A stretch of DNA of 44,842 nucleotides. Source: Zygnema cylindricum. Its lineage: Eukaryota > Streptophyta > Zygnematophyceae > Zygnematales > Zygnemataceae. Below are positions 30,012-41,115 of the stretch, piece after piece. The position numbers were made by a program, and so were the translations under genes. The stretch covers positions 21,001 to 65,842 of the forward strand of contig JBBHKE010002715.1 in NCBI GenBank assembly GCA_037447655.1, read 5' to 3'. Below the pieces are notes generated by a model. That model had not been told where the DNA came from and did not search any database. It was given only the letters and a program-made list of their open reading frames with translations. The stretch's first letter is position 1, and the number at the start of each line of letters is the position of its first letter.

Positions 30012-30464
30012 TGATAGGATCGATTCACACAAGGATTGAAGAAACACAGTATATAGTGCGGAAGCAAAAGATAGCAAGAAGAAGACACTCCAGCAAAAGA
30101 CAGATATATTTCACCGGAAGTTTTTCCCTTTACAAAAGATAGATTTGTCCAAAATGACTAAGTCCTAAATACCCTCTCACACGAAGCAACAAATACTACC
30201 AAGTATAAATAGATCGCACGTTGTACAAAGGTACGCACGCGAACCAATCAAAGTAAGGTACTACTGAACCAACATAAAATACACGATACTGTACGAAACA
30301 ACATACCGCCGTACAGAACAAAAGTCTGTCGTACACACCAAACAAAACAAACCAAACTATAACTAACTAAACACACCACACCACACATAAATCAGACGCT
30401 AACACAGTAACTTATATTGGTGCGCTCAACATAACTGAGACGCCATTTCACAAAGAATCTAACA
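30012..30464 (-). mobile_element. LTR H (453 bp)
   Basis: Plus-strand edges TGATAGG and CTAACA give near-inverted 6-bp ends. On the minus strand it runs TGTTAGATTC...CCTATCA and is followed by the PBS, so it is a 5' LTR. No internal H sequence follows: the PBS abuts the lineage G protease, which runs in the opposite direction. Confidence 0.7.
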
Positions 30465-30740
30465 CATAAGATGTAAGCCATACTTGAATTTCCAACCTCT
30501 GGGGCACCTGTTTGAAGTTGAATGAGAAAAGAAAGTAGGGGAGGAAGTAGTGTCTTCTAATTAGGCTCCATAAAAAAGCTTTACAATCGTTGGATTAAAG
30601 ACTCGTGGTGAATTAGACGGAAGAGGTGTTCCATAATCTCGAAGCCATAGTAAACATTTCGGAGATCTCGGAGATCTTTGTCTAACGGTGGCATATTATA
30701 CCGGATATGGAAGATAAGGTTCTTTGAAGGTTTTGCTCTT
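30465..30740. other. No gene recognised
   Basis: Short AT-rich stretch with no long frame and no repeat I could match elsewhere in the window. Confidence 0.5.
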
Positions 30741-30742
30741 AG

Positions 30743-31521
30743 GCTGCGGCCCCATGTAGTTGTAACTTAGCGTACTTACTTTGTATTTTAGCGCGGATCC
30801 GGCGGACCCAGATTTCAAGTGTCTCTATGTGTTCATTCGAAATTGTTACTTAACTTTGTGACAATTGTATACGTCGACAACGCCCGTGACGGCTGTCACC
30901 GTGTACAGTTTGTGATGAGGCACCATATTTTTTTAAAACTTTTTGAAGTGTCGCAAGACACACCGTACTTTTTGAAACGATTTGCGGATTTGGTATGTCG
31001 CATGTCTTTGCATGACATCGTTGACGTAGAGCCTTGCACACGTGGCTGTGCAAAATGCCTTTGCGTAAACCTCTCCCGTCCGGCCGCCATTACTTCGCAG
31101 ATTTTTCACGTTCGCACACTTTTCAACTTTGCGTGAAATGACACTGCAGCGTCGAGACCCCTGCAAAAAAAGAACCATACAACATTCAAGCCGACAAAAA
31201 CAAACTGTACTTTTTTTTGTCGTCAAAAACTTCTAAAATATTTTCACACGTGGGAATATATTTTCAGATTGGTGTAGACAGATTTGCTTAGCTTAAAACA
31301 CATTGCCAATGTGTTTTATGATAAGTTTGAAAATGACGTGACAGCGGGTCGAAAAAACGCAAGACGACAATTTTTCGTACATCCTAAGTTTAAGAATGAC
31401 GCAAATTGTACTCTATAAATTTCCAATTTCTTCGTACAGTCGCAACTTAGGCAGTACGGCGCTAAGTTATAAAGGAAAATGACAGAAAAAAACCCGAACT
31501 TAGCCACATGGGGCCGCAGCC
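30743..31521. mobile_element. Non-autonomous DNA transposon (779 bp, TIRs, TA TSD)
   Basis: Perfect 16-bp terminal inverted repeats GGCTGCGGCCCCATGT at 30743 and, inverted, ending at 31521. TA lies on both sides (30741-30742, 31522-31523). A subterminal word TAACTTAGCG is also present on both sides in inverted order. No transposase is encoded; the short frames inside look random. TA duplication suggests a Tc1/mariner-type source, but the TIR is not one I recognise. Confidence 0.75.
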
Positions 31522-31523
31522 TA

Positions 31524-32499
31524 ACTTTCGCGTTTAAAGACAATGGAATTAGCCTAAGAGACTATGTGAGACCTTTTCGCTGTTTTTCTTTTCGTGGTAC
31601 AATTTTCCAGATTACAGCATCGCTCGACTGTATTAACACGAGGCTATGTCTAACTTTCTCCAAAGCGCTCTAATATAAATTTAGTTTTATTGTACACTAC
31701 TTGAGCAATTGATATTTACTAAGAACGCGTTGTGGGAAACCCTTTGGGTACATGGGAACTAAAGAAACAAACAATAATAAACAAATTAGGAAAAAAAACG
31801 TTGGGGGAAATTAAACCCAGAAGAATAAGGAAATGTAGCTTGCAAATAATGTACACACAAACAAAAAAATCGTAGGGACAAACAACCAACACAAAAAGTA
31901 GCAACAATTCATAAAACACAAAAGAAAAACAACACGAACAACCCTTAATGAAAAGCTTTCCACCAAAATCAACCCCTCGAATCTCCAATCACGACGAGCA
32001 CATTGAGGGAGGTCTAAAAAACGTAACAACGCAAAAGAATAAAAGCTTGCACATTGTTGTAAAGCCAAATACAAACGACCACAGTAAAAAACTTAAAGAA
32101 AAAAGGGAGAGGGAACCCCAAGGCTTCTTCAATCAAAATATTGTTGAATGTATTTACAAATTAGCGCATCTAAAGCAACATCGACCATTGGAACAAAATC
32201 ATCTATAACTCGATGCGCGTAATTACATTTATTCCTCTAACGGCTTCATGTGCAACCACTCCAATATGCTCAATGGCCTAGACCACACTTGTAACAGAGG
32301 TAGATTCGCATATTACATGCAAACAGAGAGAGCTGTTAGTTATAACGGATATTTGCCTTAGTAAGAGCAGCTATCAAAGGGGGCTTTTGTTTTTCGTTTG
32401 TAAGCCTAGCTTTCATAACACTTGGGGTGAAGTTCATCATACGTTTGTGTAATTGTACGACAAACTCTACATATCGGGTCGATTGAGTCGATGTTCCGT
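31524..32499. other. No gene recognised
   Basis: AT-rich. The Phe/Leu-rich frame at 31719-31988 is a composition effect. I see no repeat or domain. Confidence 0.5.
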
Positions 32500-33190
32500 C
32501 ACGTAGAGTTTGTAAGCCACGTGTTATAAATCGATTGGCGTCACGCAAGCTACGATGCGATATTGAATATCTTTCATATTTTTAGCACCGACAACCTTAA
32601 CTTCAAAACTTGACTTCCGTACCATGTACCTACGTACGAAGTAAATATACGAAACAAATTTATACTTTTTGCAAACGCCAGTCTGTACGCCATCTCATTT
32701 TTTAGGGTTTCAGTTTTCAAACATAACGAAAGTCATTTGAAAGAAATAGTGTGACGAACAAAAGTTACCGAAAATAGCGTGAAAAGGGAATGTTACGAAA
32801 CTCGCTTTTATTTTCGGTTGTTTTTTGGAAACCGCGTGTCATGCCCAAATCTTAAATTTATTCGCTGGTTTTCCATCATGACACGTAGCTTAATCGTCCA
32901 GCGTGTCGCGATTTTTTTTTTCTGTATCTGCCCACCCACCTCCTCGAGGTGGGTTGACAGTTACAGAACAAAATAAAGCCGACTCCTCGCAGATGAACAT
33001 CCGACGGCCAGTATTACCTCCAATACCTTCGGAGAGTATCGGCAAGTTTATCTGTAATGTTATTTTTTCGTATAAAAACAAAACAGGCGGTACGATCTGG
33101 TACGGAGGGTCGCGGATTTTTGTAAACTGGGCCACTTTTCGCTTGGTGGAACGTCACCTTAAGGGCATTAAATCCAATGGGCGTTGAATG
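32500..33190 (+). repeat. Diverged direct repeat, copy 1
   Basis: Collinear with 34240-34950 at about 65-70%. Shared words in order: TACCATGTAC, GTGTGACGAA, CGTGTC, the hairpin core CCTCCTCGAGG, TATAAAAACAAAA and a GGTACGGAG-type word before a final GGAACG. The TATAAAAAC word and G-box-like CGTGTC words suggest an LTR or promoter origin. Copy-specific frames are not shared, so coding is unlikely. Confidence 0.65.
32934..32954. repeat. Hairpin in repeat copy 1
   Basis: ACCCACCTC-CTC-GAGGTGGGT: perfect 9-bp arms with a 3-nt loop. The equivalent at 34716 has different but still paired arms. Confidence 0.8.
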
Positions 33191-33814
33191 TTGATGTTTG
33201 ACACCGATTTGTATCCGTTATTAATGAGCAAAGAATACCTAATGAAATACCATTCCCGTTCCCGCGGGTAAACCGAATTGGAGAACCGTAGTTGGGTGAA
33301 ACCTTTGTCGAAAACGACAAAGCAATCGACCAAAACTACACCGCCAATCGTTATTAGCGTGTAAGTTTTTTTAGCGAATAAAAATAGTTACAGTGGTGTA
33401 CGCTATTTAAGAATTTGAAAATTTTGTAAGTAATCTTACATTATAATTGTTTGATTATGGTAATATGGATCTTTGAAAAAACAAATGTCGGTCGCAAACA
33501 TGCTTACACTAATATAGTTCTCCGTACAAAATCTGACAAATCGTACACAAGTTGTACATTCACACGGTCGAAACGCGGCTGTCGGACGAATATGTGCGAG
33601 CGGGATTTTTTACGACCTGTTTTTTTTTCCTTTTTAGAACGCACATTCTCATGCGTTCGCGGTTACTCAAACTAATTTATTGTACTTTTTAACTTAAAAA
33701 GGTACATTTATGTACGGTTTGACCGTACACCACTCTATTTAAGAGACAACGTACTGAAAATAACTCTAAATAGAATAAAGAAAAAATAGAATGAACTACG
33801 TTAATGGAGAATAA

Positions 33815-33931
33815 AAAAAAAAAAGCAGGACGGAATTAGTGTACACAACGCTAATAACGATTGGCGGTGTACAGTACACCGCCAATCGCTATTAGCGTTG
33901 TGTACGCTAATCCCGTCCCGCTTTTTTTTTT
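33815..33931. repeat. Near-perfect 117-bp palindrome
   Basis: Arms 33815-33872 and 33874-33931 (58 bp each) around a single base. I count four mismatches, all transitions. The ends are A and T runs. It contains the tightest pair of the dyad motif. Confidence 0.9.
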
Positions 33932-34026
33932 ATTATCAAATAGAATAATCCACACTATGTAAAAAACCCTAATTCCTAATTAGAGTAATCGATTTCTTCG
34001 AAAATTTCCAAATTTCCAATTAGCGT
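33931..34026 (+). repeat. 100-bp direct repeat, copy 1
   Basis: TCAAATAGAAT...ACCCTAATTCCTAATTAGA...GAAAATTTCCAAAT, repeated at 34143-34244 at about 80% and weakly near 36815-36910. Each copy lies beside a dyad motif. Confidence 0.75.
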
Positions 34027-34142
34027 AAACCACGCTAATTATTCGTATACGCTAAAGAAACTTCTACGCTAATAGCGATTGGCGGTGTACACCGTGAATC
34101 GCTATTGGCGTAATGGACGCTATTTAAGGTACCTTTTATTTT

Positions 34143-34244
34143 TTTAAAATTCTCAAATAGAATTCCCCATACTATTTAAAAAAACCCTAATTCCTAATTA
34201 GAATAAACGATTTCGTTGAAAATTTCCAAATTCTCAATTAGGGT
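34143..34244 (+). repeat. 100-bp direct repeat, copy 2
   Basis: Same landmarks as 33931-34026, with a period of about 215 bp. Confidence 0.75.
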
Positions 34245-34950
34245 GGCGTTCCGCCAACATTACAGGATGCTACATTTTGAACGATGTTCTTTTGCGCAGG
34301 CTCCGTAATCCACGTGCTCACAAATGAGTGGTACCACGTAAGATAAGATCGTATATTAAAAATCGTCAAATATTTTTTACACCGACCAACTTCAACTCGA
34401 AATCTTCATCTGCATACCATGTACGTGCGGACCAGGGCATCGTGCCACACAAATCTTTGTAAACACTTGTCAGATGCCAGCTCATTTTTTTAGAATTTTT
34501 GCTTTTCGCGTGACGAATGAACGCTTCCGCAAAAAGTGTGACGAATGGCCGGTAACAAAAATAGCGCGACGAAAGTTCGTTACGAAATTACTTTTGTGAT
34601 TTCGGATGGATGTTTGAATGTATTATCATGTGCAAAAAATTTCGATTTCCGTTGGTTACCGTCCTGACACGTATGTTCATTATCCAACGTGTCGTGGCTC
34701 AAATTTTTATGTAAATGGTGATGTACCTCCTCGAGGTACATCACCAATTATACAAACTTTCGACGCGAATGCTTCGCGAAAAAACATCCAACGGTCATCG
34801 TTACCTCCCAGATCTTTGGAGAATATTGGTAAGATTCTCTGTAATGTTGTTCGCCTATAAAAACAAAAAAAGTACGGCATAGTACGGAGAGGTCCATATT
34901 TCTGTAAACAACCTCACTTTTCGTGTGATGGAACGCCACCCTTAGCGTAA
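34245..34950 (+). repeat. Diverged direct repeat, copy 2
   Basis: Partner of 32500-33190. Contains TATAAAAACAAAA near 34856 and the longer hairpin at 34716-34746. Confidence 0.65.
34716..34746. repeat. Hairpin in repeat copy 2
   Basis: Perfect 14-bp arms (TGGTGATGTACCTC and its complement) with the loop CTC. It shares the ACCTC-CTC-GAGGT core with 32934-32954; the adjoining pairs have changed on both sides. Confidence 0.85.
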
Positions 34951-37556
34951 ATAGTGGTAATTGTTCCTAAACGCTAAAGAAACCTGTACGCCAATAACAA
35001 TTCAAGGTGTACACTACACCGCTAATCGTTATTAGTGTAAAGAAAAAATTAGCGTAAACGCTAATTTAGTGTGAATAACGCTAATTTGTGACTTTGTGTC
35101 CAAAAAAAAAAAGCATTAACATTAATTTGGCACTTAACGCCAATTTGTGTGTCGACTTCGTAGGGTGTACGCTGTACTATCCTGACAGCTTTCGCCGAAG
35201 TACGTATTTGTGCGGTTTGGAAATCGTACGAAAGATGTAAATTAGAGAAAAATTAACGCAATTTATGCTTTATATTTCGTAATGTTCCGCTCTTTCTGGC
35301 GGCTAATTGGTATTGAAATTTAATTTACATGCGAAGCACACTTAATGTTGTAAAATTGAGATGTCACGACGACGCCATGACGTACACGAGCTTCTCGTAC
35401 ATCACACTAATTTCGACGAAGGTAAAATAAAATGGTTAACACTAAAATAAATACTTTCCATATTAGCATTAATTTTATTTTGATGTTAATAACACTAATT
35501 TGTGATTTTGGGCCAAAAAAAGCCGCGTCAAAATTAGCGTTATTAACACTAATAACGATTAGCGGTGTAGAGAATAGTACAATACTAGTGGTACGGTGTG
35601 CATCAAAGGTAGTAGAGTAATCTTAGTCCATAATCTTAGTGTAAAGGTCACGTAGATGTTTACACTTTACAGGACTTTAATCCGTGATTTGACACTGTAA
35701 AACCGCGTTATGTGTCAGACGTGGTGACATGGACACCAGAGTTGACCAAAGTACATGTAAGTACAGTACATTACAGTATGAGAAAAAAACCCTAAACATA
35801 TTTATACTTGCGACGCGCCGCGCGGCGCGAGGCTTCGTAAAGCGAAATTGGAGTGAAAGGAGTGAAATACGACGTGGACCCTTTCACACGCGACCTTCAC
35901 ACCTAAAAACGCTCGATTCAGTACACCGTGAATCGTTATTAGCGTAAAGAAAAAATTAGCGTCATTCATTTTAATATAGTGCCAGGAGACGTGGCAGATT
36001 ATGGTCCACGTCCTTAAATAGTACAATTTTTTCTATTTAAGGTATCAATCTCATAATTTTGGGGTGCCGATATAGCGTACATAAGGCTAATAACAATTCA
36101 CGATGTACTGTAGTCTAGTCTCATTTCAGGATTCCTGGTTCGGCAGTAATATTGGGTTAGCGCAATTTCCATTGACAGGTTAGCTAATGGGTGTTATTGC
36201 TAATCGTCAGTTGAGATTTGGTATCTGAAGCGTCGGGAAGATAATGATGGAAAAAAAAAATGGATCTTGATTTGTCGATTCCTGGGCGATTTTGTGTATA
36301 CATTTTATCTTATTACACTATTATCATATTTTATCCTATTATACTAAATAAATTTTACCCTCGGTTTGAGGGTAAATTTAAAAGTTTACAAATTGTACAA
36401 ATTTTAAAGTAATCCTTACGCACTGATATACTTAAAAATGTACGATTCACCTTCAAATATAGGTTAAATTTCTGTCATGTACAGTAGTTTACCCTTTACG
36501 GAATTGGTGGCGACAAATTTGTCCGTCCTGAAATTCCGCGTCGAGATTAAGAACGCCTCCCGATTTTGGCCATGATTGGACCATTTTAAGTCGTGAACCA
36601 TTTCGAGGTTTATGCATTCACATGTAGATAGGAAGGGTTGTAATCCGTTAAGGTTTGACTCGTATCGAATCTGATTCTGTTGAAGTCTCGATTCCGTCTA
36701 GTTGGCCGATTGGTCCTCCAATTGCGTCCACATCCGATCTTTCGTGCTTCCCAGCGGCAACGACTTACACCGCGAATCGCTATTAGCCTTAATCACGGTA
36801 ATTCGGCGCCCCTAAATTTTTACCCAAATTCTTAAATAAAGTGATTAAAAAAACCTTAAAAACAAAATTAGAGTGACTGATTTCCTTGAAAATCCTTCTC
36901 AATTAGCATTAATCACACTAATTGTTTTTTAACAATAAATATTTGTTAAAGCTAATATCGATTCGCGATGTGCTGTATAGTACACCGTGAATCGTTATTA
37001 GCGTTAAAAAGTAATTAGTGTAAAAAAATAATTTGTGTTATTAACTCTTATTTGAGTTCAAGGCCTTTAGCTAATTGAAATTAATGCTAAAAATGCTTAA
37101 CTCTAATATAGGTACATTTTTTCCATGTTGTAGTCAGTATAGCCTGTGTTCACATAGTCGTTTGAACATGTTCCGTCGTTTGAACATGATGCGTCATTTG
37201 AACATGTGAGAATAGGTTCGCGTGATATCCCCGCGTCTTTATCCACTGGGAATCAAATTTGAGTGCGCTTTTTCGTGTCGACGCACTCACTTCCGCGAGT
37301 CGTTGCCTTTTTTTGGTTCTCTTTTTGTACATTTCTACAAAATACCGAGCAATTTTAGTACGGATTAACACATTTCGTACACTATTTAAATTTTTTCCAA
37401 ATTAAAGTTATTAACGCTAATAAAACAGTACCTACATTAATGTAAAAAAATAATTAGAGTTATTAATACTATTTTAGGTTCAAGAGTCAAAATTTGGAGA
37501 CGCTGAATAAGCGTTATTAACACTAATAGCAATTCACGTTGTAATTGATTTTCATC

Positions 37557-38510
37557 TGTAACAGGATCTCCTACCACTCAGAAAATCCCATTACTACAAA
37601 CAATCCCAACCACACATTCCACACATCCTCATCGGACAACACTAACATAAGGATAAACTTTAAATTAGAAGAAGCTTCCGTCCACATAACATTGGCTTGG
37701 TCTCTTGCCGTAGTGGCTTAACCCTTCTTATTAAAGTGTTTTACACTACTCTCCACTCTAAATAACTCTATCTCTTTACTACTTAAACACTATTTAGTTA
37801 GTAAGAGATTTCAATGCAAAATTCCTCTTCTCCAATTTGGTATTCATCGCTCAGGTTCAAGATCAGCCGGAATTTCCACAAACTTTTCCAAAGGAAAAGA
37901 TGTCTACTCTCCTCTTACACTTCACTATTTATCCATCATTGCCCTGGACTAGCCAGGCCAGAGTCAACGCTCCGTTTTAACAGGCTTTTACGTGGGCCAA
38001 TCATTGATCAGCAAGGACTCGGACTGACCAATGCAAAAACGTGCGAAATCTCTTACTAACTACTTAGCACTTTACTAACCAATCAAACGTTACCTTTCAC
38101 TACGTAACATTTACGTGCAAACGTGCGCGCCAAACGAAACGCGACTTCGCACGATTGTGCGTCACAAATTTCGCACGCGAAATTTCCTACTAAATTCCCT
38201 TAAGCGAAAGTGACATTTCGTACTAAAACTTGTACTAAACTAACCACCCCGAATACTAAGCGTTTCATTAGAACTTTATGAAACATACACGCGAAATTTT
38301 GGTACTAATTTGACCCTTAACCCGTTTCAATGATACCCACATGTTATTTAGACCCCACGCTGTCTCCTAAATACACCCATCGCTATAACTTTTAAAATAT
38401 AACTCCAAATAGCGTGATTCTTTCGCGGACTTCTAGCAGATTTAGTACTCTATAATCATAAAACCTAAATACCCCTTTATAAACAAGTTCGATCCGCTAC
38501 TACTGTTACA
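37557..38510 (-). mobile_element. Element B 3' LTR (954 bp)
   Basis: Plus-strand edges TGTAACAGGATCTCC and GCTACTACTGTTACA. Matches 41890-42845. Frames within it, such as 37814-38059, are not conserved as protein and not coding. Confidence 0.9.
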
Positions 38511-38523
38511 TCATCCCCTCTTT
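38511..38523 (-). promoter_or_regulatory. Polypurine tract of element B
   Basis: Minus strand AAAGAGGGGATGA directly before the LTR start TGTAACAG. Confidence 0.75.
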
Positions 38524-38559
38524 ATTTTTAACTAACCTCAGTTAAAACACCTTTAATTC

Positions 38560-38812
38560 TTAAGACGGGACTTCTATATTATTATCCCTCCAATACCTCT
38601 GTAAAAGCTCAGAATTTTTATCCTCTAAAGTCAATTCATCCTCAGGCCTTCCTAGATAATGCACTTGCCAGAATATAGTATCGCCGACCTTGAACCGTTG
38701 ACCAACCCAATCTATTACCCATCTGTGGACTTCAGGTTCTATAATTATTGAGGGATCCAATTCCAATTTTCCTTCAGTTGGTCGAAGATTTTCGCTGGTT
38801 TCAATTGGCTGA
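38560..38812 (-). pseudogene. Chromodomain-like C-terminus of Ty3/Gypsy integrase
   Basis: The reading frame, open from 38832, ends with IEPEVHRWVIDWVGQRFKVG and then WQVHYLGRPEDELTLEDKNS plus LLQRYW. The V-x-Y-x-G-x-P-E-D-E-L-T-L-E pattern resembles the chromodomain core (V-K-W-x-G-x-P-x-x-x-x-T-W-E). Some aromatic cage residues are altered. In chromoviruses such a module sits at the end of integrase just before the 3' LTR, exactly as here. The integrase core that should precede it is replaced by Copia sequence. Assignment rests on pattern and position only. Confidence 0.6.
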
Positions 38813-38851
38813 TGTATCCTAATTCGGACCAATCTGCATGTATCCTAATTC
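38813..38851. repeat. Junction repeat at the left end of the Copia cargo
   Basis: TGTATCCTAATTC occurs at 38813-38825 and 38839-38851, separated by the 13-bp GGACCAATCTGCA. Element A has the word once (6413-6425). The Copia match begins at 38826. The duplicated word marks the recombination point. Confidence 0.85.
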
Positions 38852-40015
38852 TTGTGACATGGATTTTACCCATAAGAGTTCTTTGAGGGCCGAGCTTGCT
38901 GCCATATATTCTGACTCCATTGTTGACTGTGCTATAACCTTTTGAAGTTTGCTGCTCCAGCAGCAAGTCCCGTTTCGAATTTGTAGAACAAATCTAGTGG
39001 TGGACTTCAGGCTTGGCATGTCACCATAGCTTGCATCACTCCACGTTTGCAATTTTACTTCTCCTCCGCCTAGTGTGAGTTTAAGGTCTTTGGTTCCTGC
39101 CAAATATCTTAAGACTCTCTTGCTGCATCAAAATCAGATTTTCTCGGATTCTGTAGACTTCTGCTCAGTACCCCAACTACTGCAGCAATGTCAGGACGGG
39201 TACAGCTCATGAAATATATTAAGCTTCCCACTATCTGTCTATAAGGTATCACTGACAGAGGATCATTCTCCCTTGACTCTAAATACTTGCTAACAATAAC
39301 ACCAGGTTCTGTCTCTTCTCCCTCTAATTTCTGCCAAAACTCCATTGGAGTTAGACATCCTTTTGCCCCCCGCATTCCATACTCATCTAACATGTTTCCA
39401 ATAGCCTCTTTTTGAGTCAATTTTATTACTTGCTTATTTCTATCCCTCTCTACTTAGATACCATAAATATACTTTGCCTCACCGAGGTCTTTCATCTCGA
39501 ACCATGAGCTTAGAGCAGTTTTGATTTTGTTAATTTCAGTCATTGATTGTCTAATTAATACTTAATCATCTACATACACCGCTATGTACACTATCTCATT
39601 TTCACCCTTTAGAACGTAGACAGAGTGATCAGAACTTATCTTTTGAAATCCTAGACTAGTTAAGAATTCATCAAGCTTTAGATTCCATTGTTTGGGGGCC
39701 ACTTTTAGGCCGTACAAAGATTTTAATAGTTTGCATACTAAGTGCTCTTTTCCTGGTTCTGCATACATTTCAGGCTGCTGCATGTAAATGGTCTACTCTA
39801 GTTCTCCATGCAAAAAGGCCATCTTTACATCCATCTGATGAATTTCCATATCTTCTTTAGCAATTACGGACAGCAAAATCCTAACTGTCGAAAATCTTAC
39901 AACCGGAAAAAATGTTTCTTCTAATCGAATCCTTCTTTTTGATTGTAACCTTTTGCCACAAGTTTGGCGTTATAGCGTTCAATGGTGTTATCGGGATTTA
40001 ATTTCACCTTGAATA
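38826..40015 (-). pseudogene. Copia RT/RNase H cargo in element B, near-identical to element A
   Basis: Collinear with 6400-7590. I noticed a single base difference (near 39791). The same lesions appear: TAA after YVDD, TAG before MQQPE, TAA in the ILGIQVERD region, a shift at the start of RNase H and one after the QKEGFD-equivalent. RNase H ends before the CDNQ block, so it lacks a catalytic acid. Confidence 0.92.
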
Positions 40016-40956
40016 CCCATTTGCTTCCGATCGCTTCTCGGTTCGGAGGAAGGTCCACAAGCTCCTATGTTTGAGCCTCCATGATGGACTTCATTTCGTC
40101 GTTTGCTGCCTCGATTCAGTGATTGCGCTGCGGTGATGAGAAGGCCTCTTAGATGGTCAAAGGCTCCCCTGAGGTTGCCGAGTAGGCAAAGTGAGAGCTT
40201 GCTTGTAGGCGGCTGCTAGATCTTCTTCCCCCGAAAATTTTGAGGCTGAGATTGTTAGATGCCGCGCATTGCGCTGATTGCGCTGGTTTCGACCTGTGTG
40301 TAGTGACCGCTGTTGTTCCGAGTGGAACTGAACTTGTTGACGAACTAGCAGAGAGGCGGACTCCGGAGTCACTACCGGAGAATTTTGCATCTGTGGGACA
40401 ATTTCTTGCATGCAATCAAAAATGACATATTCCTGTACTTTTTGCTGCTTTTGTTGCTCTGTCATTTGAAATAAATCTATGGAGTTAAGTTCATCCTTGA
40501 CAATAATATTCGGTGCTACAACTATTTTCTGCCTCTCAAACATAAAGACTCTATAACCTTTTGAGTGATCATCATATCCTAACGGAATACCTGGTAATCC
40601 CTTTGGTTCCATTGTCCATCTAATGTAGACATATCTAAGATAAAGCACTGACTACCAAAGACCTTGAAATGGCTTACATCTGGTTTGCTACTTGTCTAGA
40701 TCTCGTAAAGAGTAGTTTTTACCGATCTTGATCCTATCCTATTTTTAATATAAACTGCACAATTGAGAGCCTCAACCCAGAATTTCGGATCCATATTTTT
40801 ATCCCCGATCATCGACCTAGAGCTCTCCGTGAGAGTTCTATTTAATCTCTCCGACATCCCATTTTGTTCCGGTGAATATGGAACAGTCAATAGATGACTT
40901 ATTCCCTCCTCGAGTAAAAAGGTTTCAAATTCCTTTGATGTATATTCACCACCATT
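40016..40956 (-). pseudogene. Copia integrase to RT linker cargo in element B, diverged
   Basis: Collinear with 7591-8532 but only about 85-90% identical. It includes integrase from NGGEYTSKEF to PEQNGMSERLNRTL, the MLGYDDHSKGYRV-type region and the linker before RT. Additional frame breaks occur near 40150 and 40650 that A lacks. The first and second integrase Asp regions are missing. Confidence 0.88.
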
Positions 40957-41115
40957 TTCCTTCACATCCTTCAATTCACTTTTCAAATCAGAAATTGTTT
41001 CACCCACAGCAACAGCATGATTATTAAATCTTTTGACCAATTTCACAGTTTGTTTCTTCAATACATTGAAAGCATTCTCCATTTCACGTTTCCATGCGGA
41101 ATTTGCCATTATCAT
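40957..41115 (-). pseudogene. Gag-like N-terminal segment of element B
   Basis: About 53 codons starting MIMANSAWKREMENAF and continuing into a heptad-rich, Lys/Glu-rich stretch ending DLKSELKDVKE. It lies downstream of the PBS and leader, so it is probably the start of the original gag. It then reads straight into Copia NGGEYTS, giving a 139-residue fusion frame (40696-41115). I do not recognise the domain; it could form a coiled coil. Confidence 0.6.

Larger units (their letters stand above)
33337..37544. repeat. Array of a 25-bp dyad motif
   Basis: Consensus half-site GTACACCGYSAATCGYTATT followed by AGCGT. Plus copies near 33337, 33874, 34087, 35015, 35921, 36765 and 36980; minus copies near 33848, 34066, 34988, 35546, 36084, 36949 and 37520. 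Four pairs are head-to-head (33848/33874, 34066/34087, 34988/35015, 36949/36980) with 0-6 bp between or slight overlap. ACGCTAA words are enriched around them. No gene is recognisable across this interval. Confidence 0.75.

Noticed and set aside
31719-31988. Hydrophobic Phe/Leu-rich minus-strand frame resembling a membrane protein
   Set aside because: AT-rich composition gives Phe/Leu/Ile codons by chance; no start context, homologue or neighbours.
32500-37550. CRISPR-like array because of repeated dyad motifs
   Set aside because: Spacing is irregular, orientation mixed, and the genome is eukaryotic.
37814-38059. Frame in the element B LTR similar to 42170-42355
   Set aside because: Similarity is LTR-LTR identity; lengths and frames are not conserved.
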